From: Lachnospiraceae bacterium
GTDB lineage: Bacteria; Bacillota; Clostridia; Lachnospirales; Lachnospiraceae
Direction of reading: 5' to 3'
Assembly: GCA_009774615.1 (NCBI GenBank)
Contig: VSOC01000136.1
Location: 1-8,920, forward strand
Length of the DNA: 8,920 bases
This document shows, piece after piece, positions 1 through 5,884 of this stretch (within the stretch, counting starts at the first letter, position 1; every line of letters begins with the position of its first letter). The notes beneath the pieces are model-generated. The model saw nothing but the letters and a program-made list of their open reading frames with translations, did no database searches and had not been told where the DNA came from. The position numbers and the translations under genes were made by a program.

Positions 1-57
1 CTATAATTCCCCTTGGAGCACTTATAAAGTTTATCAAATTATTTTATAGAAAATTAT
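1..57. repeat. AT-rich repeat block A, copy 1 (3' flank of AAA gene)
   Basis: This block matches 3042-3103 with two substitutions and a 5-bp gap. It contains TTGGAGCAC, which is the right arm of the hairpin seen complete at 3023-3062; the left arm would lie just outside the window. It directly follows the stop codon of the truncated AAA-ATPase gene, so the second copy, behind the 251-aa gene, probably marks DNA that moved together with an AAA gene. Confidence 0.75.
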
Positions 58-1101
58 TTTGTGAATTTTTCAATTATACAGCTATGCCCTTTATTTTTAT
101 TATAATTAATTCCTATGAGAAGAATATCACCCGTATAATTTTTTATCCAGGATGTATATTGTTTTTCTTTTATTTGTGCAATAGCGCCTTTTGCTGATTT
201 ATTCCATTTTAATTCAATAAGCAGTGCTGGTTTATCTGTATTTCGCTGTGGAAGATAGACAATGTCAGCAAATCCTTTTCCAGAAGGTAATTCTAAAATT
301 GGGTTCATATAATATGCTTTTGCATGATAATAGGCCATAAGAATTGTACAGGTAAGTGAATTTTCATCATTATACTTTAATATTGATGTTGTTTCCTGAT
401 GAATAACATCTATTCCCTTTGCTACAGCATCTCCATCAAGAGCCCAGGTTGCATAAAGAAGTTCTTCTGAAGAATGTAATACCTGTATCAGCCCATTCCA
501 CCCTGCCCCATCCACTGCATTCAAAAATTCCTGTGATACTTCGCGGTTAGGAATCCATGCCATATTTTTTCTTTTATCATAGGTTAAGTAGCCCAGATGA
601 ATTAAAAGCGTAATGACATCATCTTTCGTCTTAAAGGTGGTCATATCATTTTGGAACTGCCGGATATTTATTTTACAAGGTTTTCCTCCCAGCATTTCAA
701 TAACAGCTTCTTTAAGTCCATCAAAATTCATATCGATATAGACTTTTAAAGCCTCATAAGTTTCTGTTCCCGTCCAATAACTCTGAAAATCTTTCCATAA
801 TAAAGCATCCACGACGGATTTGGGATTATAAAGATGAAGCTTTCCCAGACAGTAACCATCGTACCAGGCTGCCATATCTTCATAATTCACATTGTACTTT
901 TTACATTGTTCCTGCACTTCCTGCCTGGTAAATCCAAAATATTCTTCCAGATTTTTTGCATCAACCATGGAATATTCATCAAAAATATTAATGGCTGAAT
1001 GCTCCCCGTATTTTTTTATCGGAAGAATTCCTGTCATATAGGCCAGTTCCACATATTCTGCACCTTTAAAAAGTCCGCGCAAGAAGTCCAGATAGTTTTT
1101 T
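54..1101 (-). pseudogene. AAA-ATPase/PD-(D/E)XK family protein, ATPase half deleted (copy 1)
   Basis: This is the C-terminal part of a DUF1703-type protein (AAA-ATPase_like plus PDDEXK_9 architecture). About 342 codons stay open, starting at the residues RGLFKGAEYVEL. In the family these follow the Walker B strand. The nuclease core is intact: GFADIVYLP (Asp273 of the open frame), LLIELKW (Glu290, Lys292) and a following QIKEKQY helix motif. The whole N-terminal ATPase region, including the RPRRFGKS Walker A loop, is missing. Compared with the copy at 3908-5110, 566 bp are gone between two ATAGTTTTTT repeats. Because 566 is not a multiple of 3, the old start region now enters another frame, and a TGA lies just upstream in the nuclease frame. 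The only nearby start would be a TTG at 1082 with no convincing ribosome site. The family's function is not established; a role in DNA processing or defence is inference. Probably not expressed as a working enzyme. Confidence 0.88.
452..1101. repeat. 650-bp direct repeat B, copy 1
   Basis: Base-by-base comparison with 3937-4586 shows one difference (A at 481, G at 3966, giving Val versus Ala) and no gaps. Both copies lie in the same orientation, exactly 3,485 bp apart. The left end of the match is where copy 2 loses its nuclease half. The right end is where copy 1 loses its ATPase half. This is by far the least diverged repeat in the window. Confidence 0.95.
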
Positions 1102-1167
1102 CATCATCTTCGTTCTACATGCTAATAGTTTAGCCCACTTTATCATCGAAGTCAAGTAAGATATATC
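1102..1167. repeat. Leader/promoter block of the AAA gene, orphan copy
   Basis: These 66 bp match 5153-5218 with two substitutions. They are the promoter and leader of the AAA gene, now fused directly to its middle by the 566-bp deletion. The match stops at 1167 (GATATATC). To the right, unrelated DNA leading into the Rpn fragment begins. Confidence 0.85.
1127..1155 (-). promoter_or_regulatory. Predicted sigma-A promoter, orphan copy upstream of truncated AAA gene
   Basis: On the minus strand TTGACT (1150-1155) and TAAACT (1127-1132) are separated by 17 bp, identical in layout to the promoter at 5178-5206. Transcription from here would run into the deleted gene, where the only reading frame from the old leader ends after a few codons beyond the junction. 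Confidence 0.5.
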
Positions 1168-1176
1168 CCAGCGTGA

Positions 1177-1911
1177 AATTTTACGGTTTTCGGAAAGATA
1201 CCGAAGAAATACCATGTAGAGTGCGAAAGCAGCCTGCCGGACGGGAGAATCACCATAAGGCTTTTTGCGTATGATGCGCAGATAGCGCTTGATGAGGGCG
1301 AGGTTACGGAGGAAACGCTGACGGTGACATTTCCCAATACTGCTGTTCTGTATCTCCGGGCTTACAAAAAAACACCGGACAAAATGAAATATGTGATTGT
1401 CACACCGGGCGGAACGGTGCAGTATGACATACCGATTATGAAAGTACAGAAATATTCGCTTGACGATATTTTTGAAAAACGTCTACTGATGCTGATTCCA
1501 TTTTACATTTTTTCACATGAGAACAATTTTTCGGAGTATAATAGTAACGGGCAGAAACTGGAAAAACTGAAAGCAGAGTATCAGGCTATCTTGGAAAGGC
1601 TTGACAAACTGGAACAGCAGGGAGTGATCGGGGCGTTTGACAAACGCACAATCATAGAGCTTTCCGGCGATGTGATTAAAGAGATTGCACAGAAATATGA
1701 GAATGTGCAGAAAGGTGTAGGTGATATGATGAGCGGAGCATTGATTGAAACAAGTGCAAGAAAATTAAAAAATGAAGCTGAAAATGAAACAAAGAGGAAT
1801 ACTGCACTTAGGATGCTGAAAAGAGGAAAAATGACGATTGAGGAAATTGCAGAAGATGCAGGTCTTAGTGTTTCGGAAGTAGAACAGCTCGCCGGACTTC
1901 AAACAGTGTAA
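1177..1911 (+). pseudogene. Rpn-family PD-(D/E)XK nuclease (putative transposase), 5'-truncated
   Basis: About 244 codons are open from just after a TGA at 1174-1176 to the TAA at 1909-1911. The translation carries the recognisable order of the Rpn/TIGR01784-type family: KKYHVECES (the Glu strand of the nuclease core), IRLFAYDAQIAL, TVTFPNTAVLYLR, TPDKMKYVIVTPGG, YDIPIMKVQKY and IFEKRLLMLIPFY. A charged coiled stretch and a helix-turn-helix-like end follow (MTIEEIAEDAGLSVSEVEQLAG). The N-terminal part with the first catalytic Asp is absent, and there is no start codon or ribosome site at the left edge. The first possible starts are a GTG at 1324 and an ATG at 1384, both inside the conserved domain. 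The break lies within 10 bp of the end of the AAA leader block at 1167, so the truncation probably came with that rearrangement. Family members promote recombination in E. coli (RpnA-type); this remnant is unlikely to be active. Confidence 0.82.
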
Positions 1912-1954
1912 AATGATAGTGCAAAAAGCAGAACAGTAGCAGTATAGGGAGGAT

Positions 1955-2107
1955 ATGGCAGAATTATATTATGAGATTATGCCAGAATCTACAAATGATG
2001 ATGCATTGTGCGCGGATTTTGATTGGTTTGAGCATATAAATATGATGACTGGAGCTATGAAGGTGGCAGCACAGGCAGGAGTTGTGATTTATGATAGTAA
2101 ATGGTGA
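1955..2107 (+). CDS. Small unrecognised frame, possibly interrupted by TGA
   Basis: An ATG at 1955 opens 50 codons (MAELYYEIMPES... to VVIYDSKW) ending at a TGA. An AGGGAGG sits at 1946-1952, only 2 bp before the ATG, which is too close for efficient initiation; the next in-frame ATG, at 1979, is too far away. After the TGA the same frame stays open for 29 more codons (NFSNLAPSGKDKEYLHQ...) to a TAA at 2195-2197. The 80-codon frame therefore reads as a small gene with one nonsense codon. I do not recognise the family. It lies 43 bp after the Rpn remnant and 38 bp before the 251-aa gene, on the same strand. It may be a fragment of a larger protein or a chance frame. Confidence 0.35.
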   Translation: MAELYYEIMPESTNDDALCADFDWFEHINMMTGAMKVAAQAGVVIYDSKW

Positions 2108-2235
2108 AACTTCTCTAATCTTGCGCCTTCTGGTAAAGATAAAGAATATCTTCATCAAGTAAAAAGTAGCTTACTGGACTTATATTTTACTGTTTAACCC
2201 CAAAATCCATTCAATATAACAGGAGAAAAATATAA

Positions 2236-2991
2236 ATGACTCGAAAAAAAATCATAGAGATATTTGAAGCATTAACTTTATCAGAAAAGGAATCTCTTCT
2301 TACGGAACTTCAGACAATGGTTACTATAGAGAAAAACAGTCCTCCAAAATCACCGCTTGAAATAGCCTGGAAAGAGATTCAAAGAAATATAAAAATGCTC
2401 AGTTTTTACAGCTATATTGATGACCAGATAGAGATAATTATGATTTGGGACATCTGTGAAGATTTGATAAAGAGCGATGTGCTGAAAAATGAGGCATGGG
2501 ATTTAAAAGAAAAAATTTTGAAAGAGATTATCCAAAATGATTTCTTTGACTATTATAGTATTTTTGACCCAATGAAGGATTTAATGGAAGCCTTGTGTAC
2601 AACTCCAAAAGAAAATCTTCTTTGTGCAGATCTTATTTATCAGATTGGTTCCGGCTACATAAAGCAGTATGGAGCCAAAATATACAAGCAATATGGTAAA
2701 CCTGAAAAATACTATGATTATCTGGAACAATGTCTTAATAACAATCTGGAACCTTACCTGGAATTAATAGAGTATTATCGAAATATAAATGCGGACAAAG
2801 CAGCAGAAATCGCAGAACTTGGGCTTAAAAAGTGCCATGGAGAACAGACAGAATTGTTCATTTATCTGATTCAGTATGAACAGATGAAGGGAAATGAAGA
2901 AAACATTGCACGTCTTATCCGGAGTGCAAAATGCCGCAAGAGAAGAGTAGATGTTGCCAAAGTACAGGAACAGATTTTTCTCAAAGAATAA
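2236..2991 (+). CDS. Conserved-looking helical protein of unknown function (251 aa)
   Basis: This is a complete frame from ATG at 2236 to TAA, with AGGAG at 2221-2225, 10 bp upstream. I see no signal peptide, membrane segment or metal-binding cluster. The N-terminus (RKKIIEIFEALTLSEKESLLTELQ) is amphipathic helix. Residues from about 100 to 235 are rich in Tyr, Leu and acidic residues spaced like helical hairpins (YGKPEKYYDYLEQCLNNN, YLELIEYYRNINADKAAEIAELG). This suggests a TPR-like helical-repeat scaffold, which is inference. The C-terminus is basic (AKCRKRRVDVAKVQEQIFLKE). It is followed by two hairpins, the second a good terminator. Its last 92 bp plus downstream DNA occur again, diverged, at the right edge of the window. 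No catalytic motif is visible and I do not assign a function. Confidence 0.75.
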   Translation: MTRKKIIEIFEALTLSEKESLLTELQTMVTIEKNSPPKSPLEIAWKEIQRNIKMLSFYSYIDDQIEIIMIWDICEDLIKSDVLKNEAWDLKEKILKEIIQNDFFDYYSIFDPMKDLMEALCTTPKENLLCADLIYQIGSGYIKQYGAKIYKQYGKPEKYYDYLEQCLNNNLEPYLELIEYYRNINADKAAEIAELGLKKCHGEQTELFIYLIQYEQMKGNEENIARLIRSAKCRKRRVDVAKVQEQIFLKE

Positions 2992-3020
2992 TGACTTGTT
3001 GTGAGTTATAGCTATAGCAT
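2900..3020. repeat. Repeat block E, copy 1 (3' end of 251-aa gene)
   Basis: This block aligns with 8800-8920 at a constant offset of 5,900 bp without gaps. There are seven differences over the 120 bp from 2901 (2908, 2932, 2933, 2949, 2953, 2998, 3003). It covers the last codons of the 251-aa gene, its TAA, and 29 bp downstream including the palindrome TATAGCTATA at 3007-3016. Confidence 0.92.
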
Positions 3021-3022
3021 AA

Positions 3023-3062
3023 GTGCTCCAAAACTTAACAATTATAATTCCCTTTGGAGCAC
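3023..3062. other. Hairpin with GTGCTCCAAA/TTTGGAGCAC arms
   Basis: Perfect 10-bp inverted arms (3023-3032 and 3053-3062) flank a 20-bp AT-rich loop, 31 bp after the stop of the 251-aa gene. No T-run follows, so it is not a canonical terminator. It could be a processing or pause hairpin, or the ends of a small mobile sequence. The right arm also occurs at the left edge of the window. Confidence 0.6.
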
Positions 3063-3103
3063 CTATAAAGTTTATCAAATTATTTTATTTTTATAGAAAA
3101 TTC
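3042..3103. repeat. AT-rich repeat block A, copy 2
   Basis: It matches 1-57 with two substitutions and a 5-bp insertion (an additional TTTTA-like unit near 3090). In copy 1 this DNA is the 3' flank of an AAA gene on the minus strand. Here no AAA gene is attached, so a breakpoint lies near 3103. Confidence 0.75.
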
Positions 3104-3168
3104 TTCTAAGAAAGACTGATTTTATTCCACAATTAAATATGTGATTGAAGCATCAAAAGAATAATGGT

Positions 3169-3208
3169 AAAATTCTGCCTGGTTCTACTCTTACCAGGCA
3201 GAATTTTT
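3169..3208. terminator. Bidirectional terminator between convergent genes
   Basis: A 15-bp perfect stem (3169-3183 with 3193-3207, core TTCTGCCTGGT) has a 9-base loop and ends in TTTTT on the plus strand and TTTT on the minus strand. It sits between the plus-strand 251-aa gene and the minus-strand DUF4160 operon and can serve both. The same core hairpin recurs at 6628-6656. Confidence 0.85.
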
Positions 3209-3258
3209 ACACACTTACAATATTACAACAAATCCAAAAATTTCCTTAAAAGGATACA

Positions 3259-3537
3259 TTAACAATAATAGCATATCTCTTCAAAATATTCATACCACTT
3301 TTTAATTATTTCATTGCTATTTGCATCTATAAATTTTAATAATTTTCTTAATTCATTTGATGGAATCTGTGAATTATTGTTACAGAGCAATGCATTCCCT
3401 TTTTGTGTTATCCAGACTTTCGTCGAATTAGGTTTTGGGTTATGTTTTGCAATATGGACATGAACAGGCTCGACAGGTTTATTTTCATTTGACCAAAAGA
3501 AAATAATATATCCTCCAAACTTAAAAATTTGAGGCAT
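3259..3537 (-). CDS. DUF4160-family small protein (92 aa)
   Basis: The translation MPQIFKFGGYIIFFWSNE followed by EPVHVHIAK matches the DUF4160 pattern: an N-terminal MPxI start, a short beta strand, then the P-x-H-x-H segment. It is normal family size. A longer frame opens at 3561, but that start codon lies upstream of a perfect AAGGAGG (3546-3552), which sits 8 bp before the ATG at 3537, so 3537 is the start. It overlaps the end of the upstream 89-aa gene by 17 bp, which implies translational coupling. DUF4160 genes often occur in two-gene operons with another small protein and have been discussed as toxin-antitoxin-like; that role is not proven and is only inference here. It ends before the two-way terminator at 3169-3208. 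Confidence 0.8.
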   Translation of the reverse strand: MPQIFKFGGYIIFFWSNENKPVEPVHVHIAKHNPKPNSTKVWITQKGNALLCNNNSQIPSNELRKLLKFIDANSNEIIKKWYEYFEEICYYC

Positions 3538-3790
3538 TCGAAAATCCTCCTTCTTGAGCAAATTCCATAATCAAATGCGCATTGTTTTCAATAAATTCTC
3601 TATAATAGTCTATCTCTTCTTTTGAAAAACCATAGATCTCTTCCCAAGTATAATCAGGCAAATAACATGTAGCATGATGAAAACCATCATACACAGGCTT
3701 TTCAATATATACTTTAACTCGTCCATCAGGTTTTATTTCGGAATGAACAATTTCTGTTTCGTCGCTTAATGTTACATAAGGATATATCAT
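3521..3790 (-). CDS. Small acidic protein, operon partner of DUF4160 (89 aa)
   Basis: This is a complete frame of 89 codons with GGGAGG at 3799-3804, 8 bp before the ATG. The protein starts MIYPYVTLSDETEIVHSEI, continues with alternating beta-type residues (DGRVKVYIEKP, HATCYLPDYTW), and ends in an acidic helix (FSKEEIDYYREFIENNAHLIMEFA). It has no membrane segment or known catalytic motif. Its position, first gene of an overlapping pair with DUF4160, resembles that of the DUF2442 partner seen in other genomes, but I do not see a DUF2442 signature and leave it unassigned. A decayed partial copy lies at 8576-8643 upstream of the 577-aa AAA gene, so the gene belonged to a block that was duplicated. 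Confidence 0.75.
   Translation of the reverse strand: MIYPYVTLSDETEIVHSEIKPDGRVKVYIEKPVYDGFHHATCYLPDYTWEEIYGFSKEEIDYYREFIENNAHLIMEFAQEGGFSNASNF
3546..3552 (-). promoter_or_regulatory. Shine-Dalgarno site AAGGAGG deciding the DUF4160 start
   Basis: A perfect anti-16S complement lies 8 bp before the ATG at 3537 and inside the coding region of the upstream gene. It rules out the longer start at 3561, whose first codons would themselves encode this site. Confidence 0.85.
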
Positions 3791-3804
3791 AAGTTTAGCC
3801 TCCC

Positions 3805-3937
3805 TATTATATTTCTATAAATTTTCTTGCCCAAACCAACTATTTTCAGATAACATTTATATATTTTTGGAATATTTCTGTTTCTTTTTGCCTGCTACCT
3901 TCATTTATTATATAGTAAATCTTGGCTTTCCGCAATC
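3805..3937. repeat. Repeat block C, copy 1 (upstream region of 89-aa gene)
   Basis: It aligns without gaps with 8644-8776 (offset 4,839) with about 11 differences in 133 bp. The block starts just beyond the ribosome site of the 89-aa gene and ends at CGCAATC. There copy 1 passes directly into the truncated AAA gene, whereas copy 2 continues into unrelated sequence. The last 30 bp supply the altered C-terminus (DCGKPRFTI) and stop of the truncated AAA gene. Confidence 0.9.
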
Positions 3938-5110
3938 ATAAAGAAGTTCTTCTGAAGAATGTAATGCCTGTATCAGCCCATTCCACCCTGCCCCATCCAC
4001 TGCATTCAAAAATTCCTGTGATACTTCGCGGTTAGGAATCCATGCCATATTTTTTCTTTTATCATAGGTTAAGTAGCCCAGATGAATTAAAAGCGTAATG
4101 ACATCATCTTTCGTCTTAAAGGTGGTCATATCATTTTGGAACTGCCGGATATTTATTTTACAAGGTTTTCCTCCCAGCATTTCAATAACAGCTTCTTTAA
4201 GTCCATCAAAATTCATATCGATATAGACTTTTAAAGCCTCATAAGTTTCTGTTCCCGTCCAATAACTCTGAAAATCTTTCCATAATAAAGCATCCACGAC
4301 GGATTTGGGATTATAAAGATGAAGCTTTCCCAGACAGTAACCATCGTACCAGGCTGCCATATCTTCATAATTCACATTGTACTTTTTACATTGTTCCTGC
4401 ACTTCCTGCCTGGTAAATCCAAAATATTCTTCCAGATTTTTTGCATCAACCATGGAATATTCATCAAAAATATTAATGGCTGAATGCTCCCCGTATTTTT
4501 TTATCGGAAGAATTCCTGTCATATAGGCCAGTTCCACATATTCTGCACCTTTAAAAAGTCCGCGCAAGAAGTCCAGATAGTTTTTTTGTATATCTTCTCG
4601 TGTTTTTGCCATCCGAAAAACACAGTCCCATTCATCAATGATAAAAACAAATCCCTGTCCGGTCTGAATAAATATCTGATCAAATGCATCTTTCAGCCGA
4701 CTTCCCACACCAAAATGATTGCAATCCGGAAATTCTTTAATCAGTTCAAGAATAACTTTTCTTTCAATCTCAGAAATAAATGTATCTAAATCCTGTTTCG
4801 TTTCTAAAAAACGCTGGATATCTAATCGAATAACCTGATGCTGATTCAGATGTTCGGGATAAGTTTTTTGTTCCTTTATTATCAAATCAGAAAATAATGC
4901 ATGAGAATTACAACCCTTACTGTAATATGCAGACAACATATCGGCTGCTATGGATTTACCAAAACGTCTGGGACGGCTGACGCATAAGTTTTTTTGTTTG
5001 GTGTTTAAAACCTTATTTGTATAGGCGATAAGCCCTGTTTTATCGATATAAATTGCAGAATTGAGAGCCTCACGAAATGCAGTATTTCCAGGATTGACAT
5101 AAATTCCCAT
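3908..5110 (-). pseudogene. AAA-ATPase/PD-(D/E)XK family protein, nuclease half lost (copy 2)
   Basis: 400 codons are open from the ATG at 5110, which has AAGGA at 5118-5122, 7 bp upstream. The frame extends further to 5206, but that region contains the promoter, so the longer start is unlikely. The N-terminus (YIDKTGLI) and the Walker A loop SRPRRFGKS (residues 45-53) are typical of AAA-ATPase_like proteins. So are the Walker B strand FVFIIDEWD (154-162) and the sensor-like AYMTGILPI (195-203). The protein matches copy 1 up to HSSEELLY at residue 391, then runs into nine foreign residues (DCGKPRFTI) encoded by repeat block C and stops. The PD-(D/E)XK domain, about 132 residues, is missing. 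An ATPase-only protein may still be made, because promoter and ribosome site are intact. This could be a stable truncated gene rather than a dead one. Confidence 0.85.
3937..4586. repeat. 650-bp direct repeat B, copy 2
   Basis: Partner of 452-1101: one difference in 650 bp and no gaps. Beyond 4586 copy 2 continues through the ATPase half, which copy 1 lacks. Left of 3937 it is replaced by block C, where copy 1 continues through the nuclease half. Confidence 0.95.
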
Positions 5111-5152
5111 AAACAAATCCTTCTTTCTGTTCCATCCAGCACATAGTTTTTT

Positions 5153-5218
5153 CATCATTTTCGTTCTACATGCTAATAGTTTAGCCCACCTTATCATCGA
5201 AGTCAAGTAAGATATATC
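5153..5218. repeat. Leader/promoter block of the AAA gene, native copy
   Basis: Matches 1102-1167 with two substitutions in 66 bp. Both copies stop matching at the same GATATATC. In both cases this is 12 bp upstream of the -35 box, so the duplicated unit ended just outside the promoter. Confidence 0.85.
5178..5206 (-). promoter_or_regulatory. Predicted sigma-A promoter of AAA gene copy 2
   Basis: TTGACT (5201-5206, 5 of 6 consensus) and TAAACT (5178-5183, 4 of 6) are spaced by 17 bp on the minus strand, about 70 bp upstream of the ATG at 5110. Its place explains why the frame upstream of 5110 should not be translated. Confidence 0.6.
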
Positions 5219-5305
5219 GACCAGAATAAACGCATGAACGAAAATCAGTAATTTTTTGCATTTTGATTGTATTCTATATTTGCATCTTATATTTTTATTT
5301 TCAGG
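5219..5305. other. Intergenic gap between divergent genes, nothing recognised
   Basis: AT-rich DNA between the AAA leader block and the DUF503 promoter. I see no frame, hairpin or repeat partner in this window. Confidence 0.5.
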
Positions 5306-5334
5306 TTGACCATACTCAAACTTTTGAATATACT
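5306..5334 (+). promoter_or_regulatory. Predicted sigma-A promoter of DUF503 gene
   Basis: TTGACC (5306-5311) and TATACT (5329-5334) have a 17-bp spacer; each box matches 5 of 6 consensus bases. The start of transcription would fall near 5341, giving a leader of about 40 bases before the ATG at 5383. It points away from the AAA gene promoter. Confidence 0.75.
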
Positions 5335-5382
5335 AATTACATTACATTAAACACACCAAACACAGAACAGGAGTTTTACAGA

Positions 5383-5664
5383 ATGAAAATTGCCATATTA
5401 AAGATAAAATTATATGCCCCATGGGTTCATTCCCTGAAGGAAAAGCGGATGGTTGTGAAAAGTCTTCTGGCGAAGATAAGGAATAAGTTTCATGTATCCG
5501 CGGCGGAAGTGGAGGATCAGGATGTTCACCAGTCTATAATTATCGGTATAGCTTCCATCGTTCCCCACAGTGCGCAGGCCGACGCTATGATGGATGAAAT
5601 CGTACATTTTATTGAGCAGAGCACGGAGGCGGAAATTGTGGAAGAGGAGCGGGAAATCCGATAG
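5383..5664 (+). CDS. DUF503 (YlxP-like) family protein
   Basis: 93 codons run from ATG 5383 to TAG, with AGGAG at 5369-5373, 9 bp upstream. The frame is open further left to 5263, but that part holds the promoter and lacks family similarity. The protein shows the DUF503 pattern: a first beta strand (MKIAILKIKL), HSLKEKR at residues 16-22, KIRNKFHVSAAEVEDQD at 31-47, IIIGIASIV, and a last helix and strand (VHFIEQSTEAEIVEEE). Length fits the family's usual 90-95 residues, so it is intact. In many Firmicutes the gene (ylxP) lies in the nusA-infB-rbfA cluster. Here it stands alone with its own promoter between accessory remnants. Its molecular role is not firmly established; a link to ribosome biogenesis is suggested by gene neighbourhoods in other genomes. 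The symbol is left empty because this copy is outside that context. Confidence 0.85.
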   Translation: MKIAILKIKLYAPWVHSLKEKRMVVKSLLAKIRNKFHVSAAEVEDQDVHQSIIIGIASIVPHSAQADAMMDEIVHFIEQSTEAEIVEEEREIR

Positions 5665-5740
5665 GGTGGTTATTCCCCATCAGCGCCTCTTCAGGAATCC
5701 TATATTTATGGATATTTTGCACTTAATTCGCAGATAATCA

Positions 5741-5769
5741 TTGATTTTTTTGTAACAATCTTATATAAT
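5741..5769 (+). promoter_or_regulatory. Predicted sigma-A promoter without an intact gene
   Basis: TTGATT (5741-5746) and a perfect TATAAT (5764-5769) are separated by 17 bp. It lies about 115 bp upstream of the flavoprotein remnant, which has lost its own 5' end, so the gene this promoter once served is not visible. The rest of 5665-5884 holds no supported gene. Confidence 0.5.
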
Positions 5770-5884
5770 AGTTAAATCACTGTTTGATAGATTCGTTATT
5801 TTCCCCAGATAATGACTTTATCGAACCTGAAAACCCTTGAGTAAATGTTTGCGCTTCACGATACAAAAGATAAAAAGAAACGCT

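Noticed and set aside
2764..3078. Minus-strand frame of 104 codons over the end of the 251-aa gene
   Set aside because: Antisense shadow with a Phe/Cys-rich, non-protein-like composition and no ribosome site.
3538..3561. DUF4160 start at 3561
   Set aside because: The extra codons encode the AAGGAGG site itself; the ATG at 3537 is correctly spaced and matches the family's MPxI start.
3807..3840. Promoter of the DUF4160 operon using TATAAT on the minus strand near 3809
   Set aside because: It lies directly beside the ribosome site, and the matching -35 (TTGGGC) is poor; the real promoter is probably further upstream and not clear.
4484..4789. Plus-strand frame of 101 codons inside AAA copy 2
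   Set aside because: Antisense shadow of the conserved ATPase coding region.
5111..5206. Longer N-terminus of AAA copy 2 beginning at 5206
   Set aside because: It contains the TTGACT/TAAACT promoter and no ribosome site at 5206. The ATG at 5110 has AAGGA at a good distance, and family similarity begins there.
5263..5382. Extension of the DUF503 frame upstream of 5383
   Set aside because: The region holds the promoter and has no family similarity; the ribosome site fits the ATG at 5383.
5665..5700. Terminator after DUF503 from ATTCC/GGAAT arms
   Set aside because: Five-base arms, a long loop and no T-run; not supportable.
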